Shown piece by piece: positions 43,185 to 54,151 of a stretch of 64,000 nucleotides of DNA. Under the pieces are notes generated by a model, which worked only from the letters and a program-made list of their open reading frames with translations, had not been told where the DNA came from and did no database searches. Position 1 is the stretch's first letter, and every line of letters starts with the position of its first letter. Source of the stretch: CAVZCK01 sp963773735 (GTDB lineage Bacteria; Pseudomonadota; Alphaproteobacteria; Rhizobiales; Rhodomicrobiaceae); NCBI GenBank assembly GCA_963773735.1, contig CAVZCK010000020.1, positions 1 through 64,000 of the forward strand. Reading direction: 5' to 3'. The translations under genes were made by a program, and so were the position numbers.

Positions 43185-43207
43185 TCTGTTTTTTTTAGCT
43201 AAAACAG
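43185..43207 (+). terminator. Hairpin after tRNA-Asp
   Basis: CTGTTTT...AAAACAG inverted repeat immediately after the tRNA 3' end, with a run of Ts in the first arm. It probably helps end or process the transcript. Confidence 0.55.
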
Positions 43208-43423
43208 TGATTTGCAAGAGAATAGGCTAACGTATTCGGCGATCGATTTACACCCTATTCGCGAAAGCATCCTGATTGCATCGCATTTGCTGCGCAAGGC
43301 AAAGCGAGCCAAAATCAATAGCTTGAGCATCTTCACGGACGCCTGTCGGGTATGGCTCGCTCACCGAGACGGGCATCCTTTGTCCCGTTGGCCATCATGC
43401 TAATTCCGCCCTTTAGCAGAATC

Positions 43424-43561
43424 TTAAAAACACAACAGCCGGCTCGCCGCCGCTGACAGATCGATCAGCAAGGCCGGGCCTCGCGCAAGCATGAGATAGG
43501 CCGCTCCCGCGCAGATCAGCGCGAGCGTGGCGATGATCGTGATGCGCGCAGCGAGCGGCAT
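43424..43561 (-). CDS. Small single-helix membrane protein
   Basis: A 45-residue protein starting MPLAARITIIATLALICAGA with one membrane helix. ATG 43561 has GGGAG upstream and lies 13 bases after the stop of the MFS gene, so the two are probably co-transcribed. No recognised family. It may be a small partner of the transporter. Confidence 0.55.
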   Translation of the reverse strand: MPLAARITIIATLALICAGAAYLMLARGPALLIDLSAAASRLLCF

Positions 43562-43574
43562 GGCATCTCCCGAA

Positions 43575-44801
43575 TCATTCCGCCGGCACGAGCGCGGCGA
43601 GCCGCGGCGCGGGGCGCTCACTGATCGGCATATGACAGAGCGCCGCCATCAGGCTCACCGCGATCGCCGCCCACCAGAGCATATCATAGGACTGATAGCG
43701 GTCATACAGCCAGCCCCCGAGCCAGGCGCCCATGAAGCCGCCGAGCTGATGCGAGAAGAAGACGACGCCATAAAGCATCGACAGCCAGCGCGGACCGAAA
43801 AAGGTGTCGATCAGGCCGCTGGTGAGCGGGATGGTGCCGAGCCAGAGAAAGCCGAGGGCCATCGCCAGGATGATGACGGTCGTCTCCGTCAGCGGCAGGT
43901 AGAGCAGCCCGAGGAACACCAGCCCGCGTCCGAGATAGATCAGCGTCAGCGCCACGCGCTTCGGCATGATTTCGCCCGCACGCCCGCAGAAATAGGTACC
44001 GGCGATATTGGTCAGCCCGATCATCGTCAGCGCGATCACCCCCAGGCTCGGATCGAAATGCTTGTCGGTCAGGAAGGCCGGCAAATGAACGCCTACGGCG
44101 GCGAGCTGGAATCCGCAGACATAAAATCCGAGCGTCAGAAGCAGGAAGCTGGGATGGCAGAACGCTTCCCTCAGCGCCGCGCCAAGCGGCTGATCCCTTG
44201 CCCCGAGCGCCAGCGACACAGGGGCATCGCCAGCCGGGCGGCTCGCCAGGGCAAAACCGAGCGGCGCCATCACCGCCGCCGTCGCCGCCAGAACGAGGAG
44301 ACCGATGACCCAGCCTGCATCGCTGATCAGCACGTGAACATAGGGCAAGGCAATGAACTGGCCGATGGCGCTGCCCATGCTCGTCAGGCTGAGGGCCAGA
44401 GCACGCTTTTCCGGCGGCGCGGCCCGTCCGACCACGCCAAGCACCGCGGTAAAGCCGCTGCCCGCGACGCCGAGCCCGATCAGCATGCCGCTCAATACCA
44501 GGCCGCCTTCGCCGCCCGCGGTCGCCATGATGATCAGCCCGGCGGCATAGAGCAGAGCGCCACTCAACACGACCCATTTCGCGCCAAATTTGTCGCTGAG
44601 CGCACCGGCGAAGGGCGACCCAACGCCCCATAGCAGATTGAGGAGCGCGATGGCGAGGCCGAAGACTTCACGGCTGACACCGAGATCAAGCGTCATCGGC
44701 TTCAGGAACAGCCCAAAGGTCTGCCTGATGCCCATATTGATCGCAAGAATGGTTCCGGCGGCAATGACAATCCACCAGATCGGCTCGATTCGCTTTTGCA
44801 T
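43575..44801 (-). CDS. MFS transporter
   Basis: A 12-helix major facilitator protein of about 408 residues. The A-motif region between helices 2 and 3 is GALSDKFGAKWV, and the oxalate/formate-antiporter-like features are visible (GIRQTFGLFLKPMT, FFSHQLGGFMGAWLGG). The start is uncertain: 44801 begins at the basic residues before helix 1; 44873 adds 24 residues. Substrate unknown. A small membrane gene follows. Confidence 0.87.
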   Translation of the reverse strand: MQKRIEPIWWIVIAAGTILAINMGIRQTFGLFLKPMTLDLGVSREVFGLAIALLNLLWGVGSPFAGALSDKFGAKWVVLSGALLYAAGLIIMATAGGEGGLVLSGMLIGLGVAGSGFTAVLGVVGRAAPPEKRALALSLTSMGSAIGQFIALPYVHVLISDAGWVIGLLVLAATAAVMAPLGFALASRPAGDAPVSLALGARDQPLGAALREAFCHPSFLLLTLGFYVCGFQLAAVGVHLPAFLTDKHFDPSLGVIALTMIGLTNIAGTYFCGRAGEIMPKRVALTLIYLGRGLVFLGLLYLPLTETTVIILAMALGFLWLGTIPLTSGLIDTFFGPRWLSMLYGVVFFSHQLGGFMGAWLGGWLYDRYQSYDMLWWAAIAVSLMAALCHMPISERPAPRLAALVPAE

Positions 44802-44920
44802 AAGGAGGTCCGGATCGGCGTCAAGTTTTGAGGTTATGCGCCTAAAATCCGTGCAAAACCGCGCTCTGTCCAACGAGATTTTTGCATTGCTGGTATAACC
44901 AAATGTGATGACAGGCGCGG

Positions 44921-45826
44921 TTAAGGTAACAGATCCTGATAGACGTCCATTGCTTGGCCTTCATGATCAAAAACGCGCCCACGCATCCCGATGCGCCAAG
45001 AACCATCCCGTTTTTTTCCAATCGAATAAAGATTATAGCGCGCGCGCTTCGCCGGCTCATGGCTTGAATGCGACGCTGACGGAACGCCGATGATCGGCAG
45101 CGGGCCGGTTTTCGTCTCCAGCCTGGCGATCATGGCGCGATGATTGTGACCGTGGAGCACAAGCTCGGCCCCATGCCGGACCAGCACGTCACGGAATATC
45201 CCGGCATCGTGGAGAGCGCGCTGCCAGGGCGTCATGCCGGGCAGCGGCGGGTGGTGGATGAGGACGACCCGGCAGTAGCCGCCCTCCTTCAGCTCATCGA
45301 GGATCGGGCCGACGCTCGTCATCTGCCGCCAGCCCAGGCGGCCGGATGCCATGCCCGGCAGCGTCGCCCGCGCCGAGGACAGGCAGATCAGCGCAATCTC
45401 GCCGAAAAGCCGCACGAAGGGAAAGCCGGAGAGGTGGCCATTGGCGAAGCGCTGGCCGGCCTCGTTCGCCAGCATGTAAGGCTGCCAATGCGAAATGCCC
45501 GGATCGCGGAGGAACGGCACATAGGCGTCGTGATTGCCCGGAATCACGGTGATGAAATCCGGCTCACCGACCGTTTCGAGCCAGCGCCTCACAAGCCTGA
45601 ACTCTTCGGGCAGCGCGATATTCACCAGATCGCCGGTCATGGCGATGTGGTCGGGCGCTTGCCCAAGCAGATCGCCGACAAGCCGGTCGAGAACGTCGCG
45701 CTGATGCTGCGCCCGGCGGCGCTGCCAATTCAGGTAGCCGAGGGCGCGCTTCGTCATCAGCTCGTAGAGCGCCGGCCTCGGCAATGGCGCGAGATGAATG
45801 TCCGAAAGATGGGCGAGCGTAAACAT
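44921..45826 (-). CDS. Metallophosphoesterase
   Basis: Calcineurin-like phosphoesterase of 301 residues. Metal-binding motifs are LSDIHL (D-x-H), GDLVN, GNHDAY (GNHD), HHPP, and GHNH, in that order. It may act on cyclic nucleotides, nucleotides or phosphoproteins; no neighbour gives a hint. Confidence 0.92.
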   Translation of the reverse strand: MFTLAHLSDIHLAPLPRPALYELMTKRALGYLNWQRRRAQHQRDVLDRLVGDLLGQAPDHIAMTGDLVNIALPEEFRLVRRWLETVGEPDFITVIPGNHDAYVPFLRDPGISHWQPYMLANEAGQRFANGHLSGFPFVRLFGEIALICLSSARATLPGMASGRLGWRQMTSVGPILDELKEGGYCRVVLIHHPPLPGMTPWQRALHDAGIFRDVLVRHGAELVLHGHNHRAMIARLETKTGPLPIIGVPSASHSSHEPAKRARYNLYSIGKKRDGSWRIGMRGRVFDHEGQAMDVYQDLLP

Positions 45827-45934
45827 CGGATAATACGGACCTTAGAAAATGCGGTCGGCCCCTCTCTAGCAAATCATATACGCCTCATAACAGCCCCAAA
45901 CGGGCCATAAGCGCGAGGAAACGAGAGGAACCGG

Positions 45935-46393
45935 ATGAAACGACAGCTTTTTCAACGCGTGCTTTTCCCCTATTGGCGTTTGACGCGGGGAATGACCGTT
46001 GGCGTTCAAGCTGTGATTACCAAATCGGCGGGCAGTGTGCTGCTCATACGGCACGGCTACCGGCCGGGCTGGCACTTCCCAGGCGGCGGCGTCGAGTGGC
46101 GGGAGACCCTGCTTGCCGCGCTCGCCAGAGAGGTCGAGGAGGAAACCGGCGTTATTATCAAAGGCCAGCCGCGCCTGCATGGCGTCTTCGCGAATTTCAA
46201 GGCGGCGCCAAGCGATCACGTCGCGGTCTATGTCGTCCAGGATTGGGAGCAGCCGAAATTGCCGCCTGCGACGTTCGAAATCCAGGAGCAACGGTTCTTC
46301 CCGCTCGCCGAGCTTCCCGGCGACATCGTCCGCGGCGCGAGGCGGAGGCTGGCCGAAATCTTCGAGGCCGAGCCGATCGGCCAGCATTGGTGA
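45935..46393 (+). CDS. Nudix hydrolase
   Basis: A 152-residue protein with a full Nudix box: GGGVEWRE followed by LAREVEEETG, which binds divalent metal and the pyrophosphate of the substrate. It is divergent from the metallophosphoesterase gene. The substrate is not predictable. Confidence 0.9.
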   Translation: MKRQLFQRVLFPYWRLTRGMTVGVQAVITKSAGSVLLIRHGYRPGWHFPGGGVEWRETLLAALAREVEEETGVIIKGQPRLHGVFANFKAAPSDHVAVYVVQDWEQPKLPPATFEIQEQRFFPLAELPGDIVRGARRRLAEIFEAEPIGQHW

Positions 46394-46396
46394 GCC

Positions 46397-47384
46397 TTAA
46401 ATCCGCGGCGGTCTGCGCTCATAAGGTGCATCGAAATGAAGCTCCGGCCCGACAGGGATAATGCCCGTCGGATTGATCTGCCGGTGCGAGCCGTAATAGT
46501 GGTGCTTGATATGATCGATGCTCACCGTCGCGCGGATACCGGGATATTGATAGAGTTCACGCAGATAGTTCGACATGGCCGGGAAGTCGTCGATGCGCCG
46601 CGCATTGCATTTGAAATGGCCGTAATAGACGGCGTCAAAGCGGATAAGCGTCGTGAATAGCCGCCAGTCCGCTTCGGTCAGCGTCTCGCCGGCGAGATAT
46701 AGCTGCCGGGACAGCTTCTGCTCGACCCAGCCGAGAGCGGCAAATAGCGCCGCATAAGCCTCTTCATAGGCCGATTGCGTCGTGGCGAAGCCGGCTTTGT
46801 AGACGCCGTTATTGACGTCATTGTAGATGCGATCGTTGACGGCATCGATCTCACCACGAAGCGCGAGCGGATAATAGTCGCCGGGCCGCGCGCCGGCCTC
46901 ATCGAAGGCGCTGTTCAGCATGCGGATGATCTCTGAGGACTCGTTCGAGACGATCGTATTGCGCTCTTTGTCCCAGAGAACGGGCACACTCACGCGCCCG
47001 GTATAGTCGGGCTTGGCCTTCTGATAGATCCGATAGAGCCGATCCGCTCCGTTCACGCGGTCGCCGGTCGCGCCCGCAAAGTCCGTCGCGAAGGTCCAGC
47101 CCTCCTCGCGCATATGAGGATGAACGACATCAACGCTAATGATGTCCTTCAAGCCCTTTAAGCGCGCGAAAAATCAGCGTGCGGTGCGCCCAGGGACAGG
47201 CGAGCGAGACATAGAGGTGATAACGCCCCGGCTCCGCCTTGAAGCCGCCGGCGCCGCTCGGGCCTGGCCCGCCATCGGCGGTGACCCAGTTCCGGAACGC
47301 GGACGCTTCGCGCTTGAACCGGCCGCCCGTCGATTTCGTGTCATGCCCATCATTGCGCCAAACACCGTCGATAAGGTGGCCCAT
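46397..47384 (-). pseudogene. Glutathionyl-hydroquinone reductase (YqjG/EcfG-like), one frameshift
   Basis: A Xi-class glutathione transferase that reduces glutathionyl-hydroquinones. SLACPWAHRTLIFR contains the catalytic Cys (ACPWAHR); NESSEIIRMLNSAFD and the C-terminal GPELHFDAPYERR are typical. One extra base near 47157 in an AAAGGGC run breaks the frame. Repaired length is about 328 residues, standard for the family. The true start is ATG 47384. It lies convergent to the Nudix gene, four bases away. Confidence 0.87.
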
Positions 47385-47636
47385 TGCTTCACATCCTCTG
47401 CCTCGTGACGAAAACGCCGCCCGCGAATTGCGTCTGGACGACGGCTCACGCCCATGATATGGCGCCTGCACCATGACGGGAAAACACAAGCTCGCAATCA
47501 AAGTTGCGGCGCTTCTGCGCCGACGACGTCCGAGTTCGCGCCAGATTTCGCGGCTCGGCGGGTTCGTCATGGCGAGGGGGCAAGCTTAGCGCCCTCGATA
47601 TAGCCGAATGCCTGTCCGTGGCCTTTTCAGAAGCAA

Positions 47637-48288
47637 ATGACGACACGGAAACAGGCAGAACCGATGACTTCCAGCGTCCTGATCCGGCCGCAAGAGCCGG
47701 GCGACTTCACCGCAATCAATGCCTTGCACGAAGAAGCTTTCGGCCCCGGCCGTTTTGCGCGCACGGCCTACCGGGTCCGCGAGGCGGCAACCCGTCCGGC
47801 GCTGATCACGCTGACCGCCTGGAACGGGGCGCACCTTGTCGGGGCGATCCAGTTCAGCGCGATTACGATCGGTGGTAAGCGCGGCGCCATGCTGCTCGGG
47901 CCGCTTGCGATCGCGCCCGACTACAAGAACAAGGGTTACGGGCTGCGCCTGATGAAGGACGGGATTGCGGAGGCGGCAGCGCTCGGATTCCGGCTCGTCG
48001 TGCTCGTCGGCGACCTGCCCTACTATCAGCGCGCCGGATTTCGGATCGTCCCGCCGGGAGAGATCGCTCTGCCCGGGACCTGTCGACCCAGCGCGGTTTC
48101 TCGCGGCGGAGTTGACGCCCGGCGCGCTTGCGGAATTCTCCGGGCTGGTGGCGGCGGACAATCGCGCCGCCGCTGTCCGAAATCAACGGCTCTCGCGGAA
48201 CCAGGTCAGCATGATCAGGCCGATAAACAGCGCCAGCGCGAAGAAGCCGGCAAGGAGCGGCGTATATTGTACGCCGCGCACGACATAG
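47637..48288 (+). pseudogene. GNAT family N-acetyltransferase, frameshifted
   Basis: An N-acetyltransferase domain with the acetyl-CoA motif A (LGPLAIAPDYKNKGYGLRLM) and motif B (LVGDLPYYQRAGF), close to YhbS-type proteins. Near 48077 an extra base shifts the frame; the shifted frame continues GPVDPARFLAAELTPGALAE, which is the family C-terminus. It then runs about 100 bases into the 3' end of the convergent VWA-like gene, so the true stop is probably near 48185. ATG 47664 is an alternative start. Confidence 0.78.
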
Positions 48289-50279
48289 GCTTCGCGGTCC
48301 TTCAGACCTAGCCAGTTCTGGCCGTAATAGCGTGTCGCCGAGCGCAGCATGGTCAGACGCGGCATGTCGCGCGCGGCAGCGCCGTTAGTGCCGCCCATCC
48401 AGAACTGGCCGCCGCCAGTTGCATCGGCGACCGGACGGAGCGGCTCATCGGTCGCCGCGACCTTGGAGAATTCGCGGCTGTTTCCATTGCCGACAAGGGC
48501 GACGGCGGCAAGCCCGTCCATGGCGATCTTGTGCAGCCCCGGCTCGGTCGCCTGGAAACGGCCGCGCCACAGTCCGGGGCCGGCTTTTTCCATCGGCACG
48601 GTCACCGTCTTGTCGGTCGGCGTCGTGATCGTCGCGCTGCCGATCTCATCCTTCATGCTGTGACGCTCGACGACGATGCTCTGCCGATCGGCAGTCGCCT
48701 TCAGCAATTCCTCTTCGAGGTCGGGCTCTTTCATCAGCCAATGCGACAAGCGCCTCAGCAGATCCAGATAGGGGCCGCCACCTTCATAGCCGCGCGCCCA
48801 GAGCCAGACGTGGTCGGAGAGGAATGTCGCCACGCGGCCCTTGCCGCGGCGGGACAGGACGAGAAGCGGCGAATTATCCGGCCCGTTCATGACGACGTGC
48901 CTTCCCTCGCGGTCGACTCCACGACGCGGAACCAGCGGCCCCAATGCGGCTGAGCTTCGGGCGTTGCGTTCTCGCCGGCAAGACCCGAGGTCACCGGGTG
49001 CCGCTCGCCGATCTCGGTAATCATCGGCCGGAATGGCTGCTCGATCACACGCCCGGTCGGCTGCGCCGGGAGAATATCGCCAAGGGGCGTGCGGAACAGG
49101 CTGATATCCGAGGCGTAGTCGGCGCCGGCCGCAACAAGCACGGCGCCGCCATCCTCGACATAGCGCGCGACATTATCGAGATAGATCAGAGGCAGAACAC
49201 CGCGCCGCTGATAGCGGTCGAAGATGATGAGGTCGAATTGTGCGAGCTTTTCGGAGAACAGCTCCCGCGTCGGGAAGGCAATCAGCGAAAGCTGGTTGAT
49301 GGGCGTGCCATCCTGCTTTTCCGGCGGACGCAGGATGGTGAAATGCACCAGGTCGACGGACGCATCCGAGCGCAGCAGGTTGCGCCAGGTGCCGCTCGCC
49401 GGCGTGAGGCTCGCCCGACACCAGCAGCACGCGCAGATTTTCCCGCACGCCCTCGGCCTGGAGCGCGACACGGTTATTGGCGAGGGTCAGTTCGCCGGGC
49501 TCGCCAGCAAGCTCGACCTCCATCAGCGTGGTTCCCGCGTGAGGGAACGGAAACGGCAGGCGCACGGTCTGCCCGAATGGCACCGTTAGCGTGTCCTCGC
49601 TCTGATCGGCGCGGCGGACTTTCAGCGTCGCCGGAGGTCCGGATGCGGCGTCCTTGCGGTTCGTAACCGCACGAAGTTCGACCATCTGCTCACTGCCTAC
49701 GAGGCCAAAGCGTGGCGCCGAGATCACTTCGAGCCGGTTGTCGAACTCGTTTGGTGTGCCGACGATCAGCGCATGCACGGGTGCATCGAAGCCGAGCTTC
49801 TTCACGTCCGTGGGCACGTCATGGATCTCGCCGTCGGTTATCATAACGACGCCGGCCAGCCGCTCGGAGGGGACGTCCGAGAGTGCGCGATCGAGATCGG
49901 CGAAAAGCGTGGTTTCCTCAGCGGCCGAACTGGCGCCGCCGGAGCTTTCGACCCAGCGGATCTCCAGATGATCGAGCGAGCCGAGCCGTTCGGCAAGCTG
50001 CGTGCGGATCGCGGCGGTGCGTTCCTCACGGCCGGCGATGCGCTGGCTTGCGCTCTTATCAACGACGACGACCGCAATATTTGAAAGCGGCTCGCGCTCC
50101 TCCTCCTTGAGATTGGGATTGGCAAGGGCGGCGATCAGCAGAGCAAGGCTCACCGCGCGGAGAAGCGCACCGCGCCGCCCGCGCCAGATCAGCACCAGCG
50201 CGATCAGGAGGGCCACGAGCCCGGCGCCGACAAGATAGGGGATCGGCACGAACGGCAGAAACTCGATCGTCCAGTTCAT
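48183..50279 (-). pseudogene. VWA/GATase1-like membrane protein, two frameshifts
   Basis: About 698 residues after repair. It has two N-terminal membrane helices, a VWA-like domain with a MIDAS-type DKSAS motif (about residues 70-220), a middle domain like glutamine amidotransferase class I (FDLIIFDRY...GGAVLVAAGADY), and a C-terminal membrane helix (LLAGFFALALFIGLIML). Frame breaks lie near 49393 (extra base) and 48903 (missing base). It is last in the MoxR operon, 9 bases after the DUF4159 gene. It probably anchors or senses with the MoxR/DUF58 proteins. Confidence 0.75.
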
Positions 50280-50288
50280 GAAGCGCCT

Positions 50289-53160
50289 TTACTGACCGAG
50301 CCGTTCCAGAAGGGCGGGAACGTGAACCTGATCGGCCTTGTAGTTGCCTGTCAGCGCGTACATCACGATATTGATCCCGACCCGGAACGCCATTTCGCGC
50401 TGCACTTCGCCACCGGGGACACAGGCATAGAGCGGGCGTCCGTCTGCGTCGAGCGCCCAGGCGCCGGCGAAGTCATTCGATGTGATCAGGATCGAGCTGA
50501 CGCCGTCCGCCTTGAGAGCGCGGCGGCCATCCGCATCCGCATCGGCATTGCGCGCCTCGACCCAGAGCGCGCCGCCGTCCCAGCGTCCCGGAAATCCATT
50601 GATGAGATAGAAGGACTTGGTTAGCACGTGACCTTCAGGCACGGGCTCAAGCCGCGGCGTGTCGAGCTTGCCGATCAGATTGGTGAGACCCGGCGACTGG
50701 ACGGGAGCGCCGGAGCCATAGGTCAGCGGCATCTGATAGTCCTTGGTGTCGAAGACGATCATGCCACCCTGCTTCATATAGGCGTCGACCTTGGCGAGCG
50801 TTGCGTCCGGCAGCGGCTGCGCATCCGGGCGGACGGGCCAGTAGAGCAAGGGGAAAAATACCAGCTCGTCGCGCCCGACATCGACGCCCATCGGCTCGCC
50901 GGGCTCGACCGCCGTGCGGGCCGTGAGAGCGCGGGAGAGGCCGGCAAGGCCTTTTTGGCTGAGGTCGTCCGTTGCCGCATCGCCGGTGATCACATAGGCC
51001 AGATGCGTGGTTAAAGACGCCTTGAGCGCAAAGGCGTCGGCCTCCGGCGTTGGCTCCTGGGCGGTAGCCGGATCTGGCAAAGCGATGACGGCGGCGGCGG
51101 ACGCGACGACAATCACGATGGAGGCGGCGGCGTGGGCGGCCCGGCGCCGGAACAAGCCTCCCGACATCATGATGAGGGTCAGAATTGCATCCACGGCGAA
51201 AAATCCAAAAGCTGCTAGCAGCAGCCAGGGCATCAGGAGCACCGGCTTGCGGGCCTCATAGCTCAAGCGCGCAGCTCCCAGCCGTGCCGGATCGAGCGGC
51301 CGAAGCTCAGTGTCCGGCCGCATAACATTGAGGGCCCGCATATGGCCGGGCTGTCCGTAAAATCCGGGCGGATGGCTCGGGCTGGGGCGAACGCCCTCGG
51401 GATGGGATGCGGGCAGGGCATTGGCGGTGACCGGCGGCGGCCCTTGCCGGCCATATCCGTCGAGCGTCTGCCAGGGCGTGAGAAAAGCCTTGCGGTTCGA
51501 GGTGCTGACCGCGTTGTCGGCCGAAGCGGCGCCGCCGCCAGCCTCGGCGGACGCATCGAACGTGCCGCTGACATTGGACAGCTCCGCGGTGCGCTGCAGC
51601 ATCTCGACGAACAGGCCGGACATGGGCAGGTTCGACCAGTCGGAATTCGCGGTAATGTGGAACAGCACCAGCCAGCCTTCGCCGAGCTTGGACGCGGTGA
51701 CGAGCGGCGTTCCGTCCTGAAGTCGGGCCCAGATCTGTGCCGACGGCCGCTGTTCGGCGGTCGGATCGGCCAGGACCTGCCGGCTGATATGCACGTCATC
51801 CGGAATGATGAGACCATGATACGGGCTCATATCCTCGAATGGTGAAAGCTTCTGCGGCTCCCGCCAGGACAAGGCACCGCCAAATGTGCGCCCGCCCTCG
51901 CGAAGCGGAACCGGCAGCAGCGCATCCCCGCCTTTTTCGAGCCGGGGCCCGGCAAAGCGCAAGAGCATTCCGCCCTTTTGCACCCATTCGGTCAGACGCA
52001 GTCTGCGTCTCCCCGATCAACTGGCCGATATTGGCAAGAATGAGAACGGACGGCTTGCGCGCCAGCAGCGCTTCGCTTGCCTCGTCGATATTGCCCGTCG
52101 AGGCCACCATCACCTCGCCATAGGGCGAAAGCGCGCGCTCGATATAATATGTCGGCGACAGCAGCGGCTGCGCGGACTCCCGCTCCTCGCCGGAGATGAT
52201 CGCGAAGCGATGCCAAAGCGAACGGGAGTCAAGCAGGTAAACCGCGCCAGCCGCGGCCTCGCGGTCGATCTCCAGCCGCGTCACCTGGTTGCGCAGCTCC
52301 AGCGGCAGATCGATCGACACCTTGGCCGATTTCTCGCCATCGGCAAGGGCGAAGTCTGCCTCCGCAAGGCGCGCACCGCGCCGGCTCAGGGCCGCGACCG
52401 TGCCGACCCGCGGCGCGCCTCCGGGCGAGACGACATGCGCGACGAGACCATTCTGGGCGTTGAACTCGCCGGAAAGGCCAAGCGGCTCGCGGCCGCGATC
52501 ATCCGCGACAATCGAGAACGATCCGCCCGCTGAGATGCGTTGCAGCGTGGCGGCCAATCCGTCCGCGCCGCCCTCGTCAACCCCGTCGCTGAGCCAGATC
52601 GCATCGTAGCCTTTTGCGTCGGGCAGATTCTTGGTCAGCAGCTCAGCGGTTGCAGCGCGATCGACATCGTAAGGCATCGGCTCCAGGCTGGTCGCCCGTT
52701 CGCGCGCCTTCACCGCCGAAATAGGCTCGATCGGGGCCGCTGAAATTGGACCGGCGGTCGGCACGATGATCACGGCCTGACTGTTCCGTTCCGCGCGCTC
52801 CAGGATCGCCGCCAGCATGTCCTGGCGTTGTACCCAGCGGCTTGCCGAGGCCCAGCCATTATCGATGACGACCAGGAGATTGGCGCTGGCGGCCGCAGCC
52901 CCGCGCTCCGGATGAAGCACGGGCCGGGCGAGCGCCACAATGATGAGCGCGGCGATCAGCATCCGCAGGGCCATCAGCCACCAGGGCGTGCGTGAAGGGG
53001 TTTCCTCCTCGGAGCGCAATCCGAGCAGCAGCCGGATCGGCGGAAAGGCGATCTCGACGGGGCGTGGCGGCGTGAAGCGCAGAAGCCACCAGATCACCGG
53101 CAGCGCTATGAGCGCGGTCAGAATCAGGGGTTCCAGAAAGCCGATCATGCCGAAATTCAT
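50289..53160 (-). pseudogene. BatA-type N-terminal / DUF4159 membrane protein, one frameshift
   Basis: About 956 residues after repair. The N-terminus matches the aerotolerance-regulator (BatA) domain: LEPLILTALIALPVIWWLLR, PPIRLLLGLRSEEETPSRTPWWLMALR. A VWA-like region, a GATase-like region, a membrane helix (LLAAFGFFAVDAILTLIMM) and a C-terminal DUF4159 domain (residues about 720-950; FFPLLYWPVRPDAQPLP, GGMIVFDTKD) follow. One extra base near 51995 splits it. The start overlaps the stop of the DUF58 gene by four bases, coupling them. Confidence 0.82.
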
Positions 53161-54137
53161 GATGGGGGCCCCGCATGCAGATCATCGGGCTTACGGCGCG
53201 CCGGCGATTTCGCGGTCTGCGCCCGGTAGCTCGACGCCTGGCCGGACAGATGGGTATGCAAGGCAAGCAGCGTTTCGCCGGCCGGCCGATCCGTATGGTG
53301 AAGCAGATAGGACCATTCGAGCCGTCGCGCCAGCTCCATGACGGCCTGCTTATGACGCTCCAGACGGTCCTGATAGGCTTTGCGCAGATCCTCGGCGCGT
53401 CCGGCGATCATCCGGTCGGCGCTTTCGATGCCGGAGAATTCGACGCGGCCCTCATAGGGAAGCGTTTCTTCCGCCGGATCGAGAATCTGGATCAGATGCC
53501 CGCGCACACCCTGTCCCGCAATATGTTCCACAACTTCGCTCAGCGCTTCGGGCGGATCGAGGAAATCACTGAACAGCAGGCATTCGGAGAACCGGCTGAG
53601 CGACAGGCGCGGCGGCAAACTCGGAAACGGGACGCCGTCTCTTTCCTGGCGCGCGAGGGACAATGCCATTTTCTGCACGGTCTTACGTCCCGCGGACGGC
53701 GGATCGCCACCGAGCAGGCCGATGCGCTCGCCGCCGCCAAGCGCAAGCTCGCCGATCGCAAAGGCGAGAACCAGTGCCCGGTCGCGCTTCGGTTCCGGCG
53801 CGAGATGGGAGCGAAACACCATCGACGGCGACAGGTCCGGCCACAGCCTCAGCGTATGCGCCGCTTCCCATTCGCGTTCGCGCACATAAAGATGGTCCGA
53901 GCTGGCCGAACGCCGCCAGTCGATCGAGGGAACGCTGTCGCCGCTCGCATAATGACGAAACTGCCAAAAAGTCTCGCCGGGCCCCGCGCGGCGGCGCCCG
54001 TGAATGCCATGAGCAACTGTCTGTGCGACTCGGCTTGCTTCAACGAGTAGAGCGGGCAGTCTCTTTGCCAGCGCGTGAGCCGACAATTCTAGATCGTGGG
54101 TGGACCTGCCTTCCGCCTGCCCTTTCAATCCCTGCAT
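53157..54137 (-). CDS. DUF58 domain-containing protein
   Basis: A 326-residue cytoplasmic protein. The DUF58 signature is RHYASGDSVPSIDWRRSASS followed by REREWEAA, and the VWA-like DLSPSM motif comes later. Partner of MoxR ATPases in many bacteria; such pairs chaperone or insert metal or control envelope proteins. It lies 14 bases after the MoxR stop. Confidence 0.9.
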   Translation of the reverse strand: MQGLKGQAEGRSTHDLELSAHALAKRLPALLVEASRVAQTVAHGIHGRRRAGPGETFWQFRHYASGDSVPSIDWRRSASSDHLYVREREWEAAHTLRLWPDLSPSMVFRSHLAPEPKRDRALVLAFAIGELALGGGERIGLLGGDPPSAGRKTVQKMALSLARQERDGVPFPSLPPRLSLSRFSECLLFSDFLDPPEALSEVVEHIAGQGVRGHLIQILDPAEETLPYEGRVEFSGIESADRMIAGRAEDLRKAYQDRLERHKQAVMELARRLEWSYLLHHTDRPAGETLLALHTHLSGQASSYRAQTAKSPARRKPDDLHAGPPS

Positions 54138-54151
54138 CCCTTAAGTGTCAG

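Noticed and set aside
43212..43403. 63-codon frame after tRNA-Asp
   Set aside because: No ribosome site and no family; it overlaps the tRNA 3' hairpin region.
43527..44633. 368-codon Arg/Glu/Gln-rich plus-strand frame
   Set aside because: It is the complement of the MFS transporter; its charged composition is the usual shadow of hydrophobic codons.
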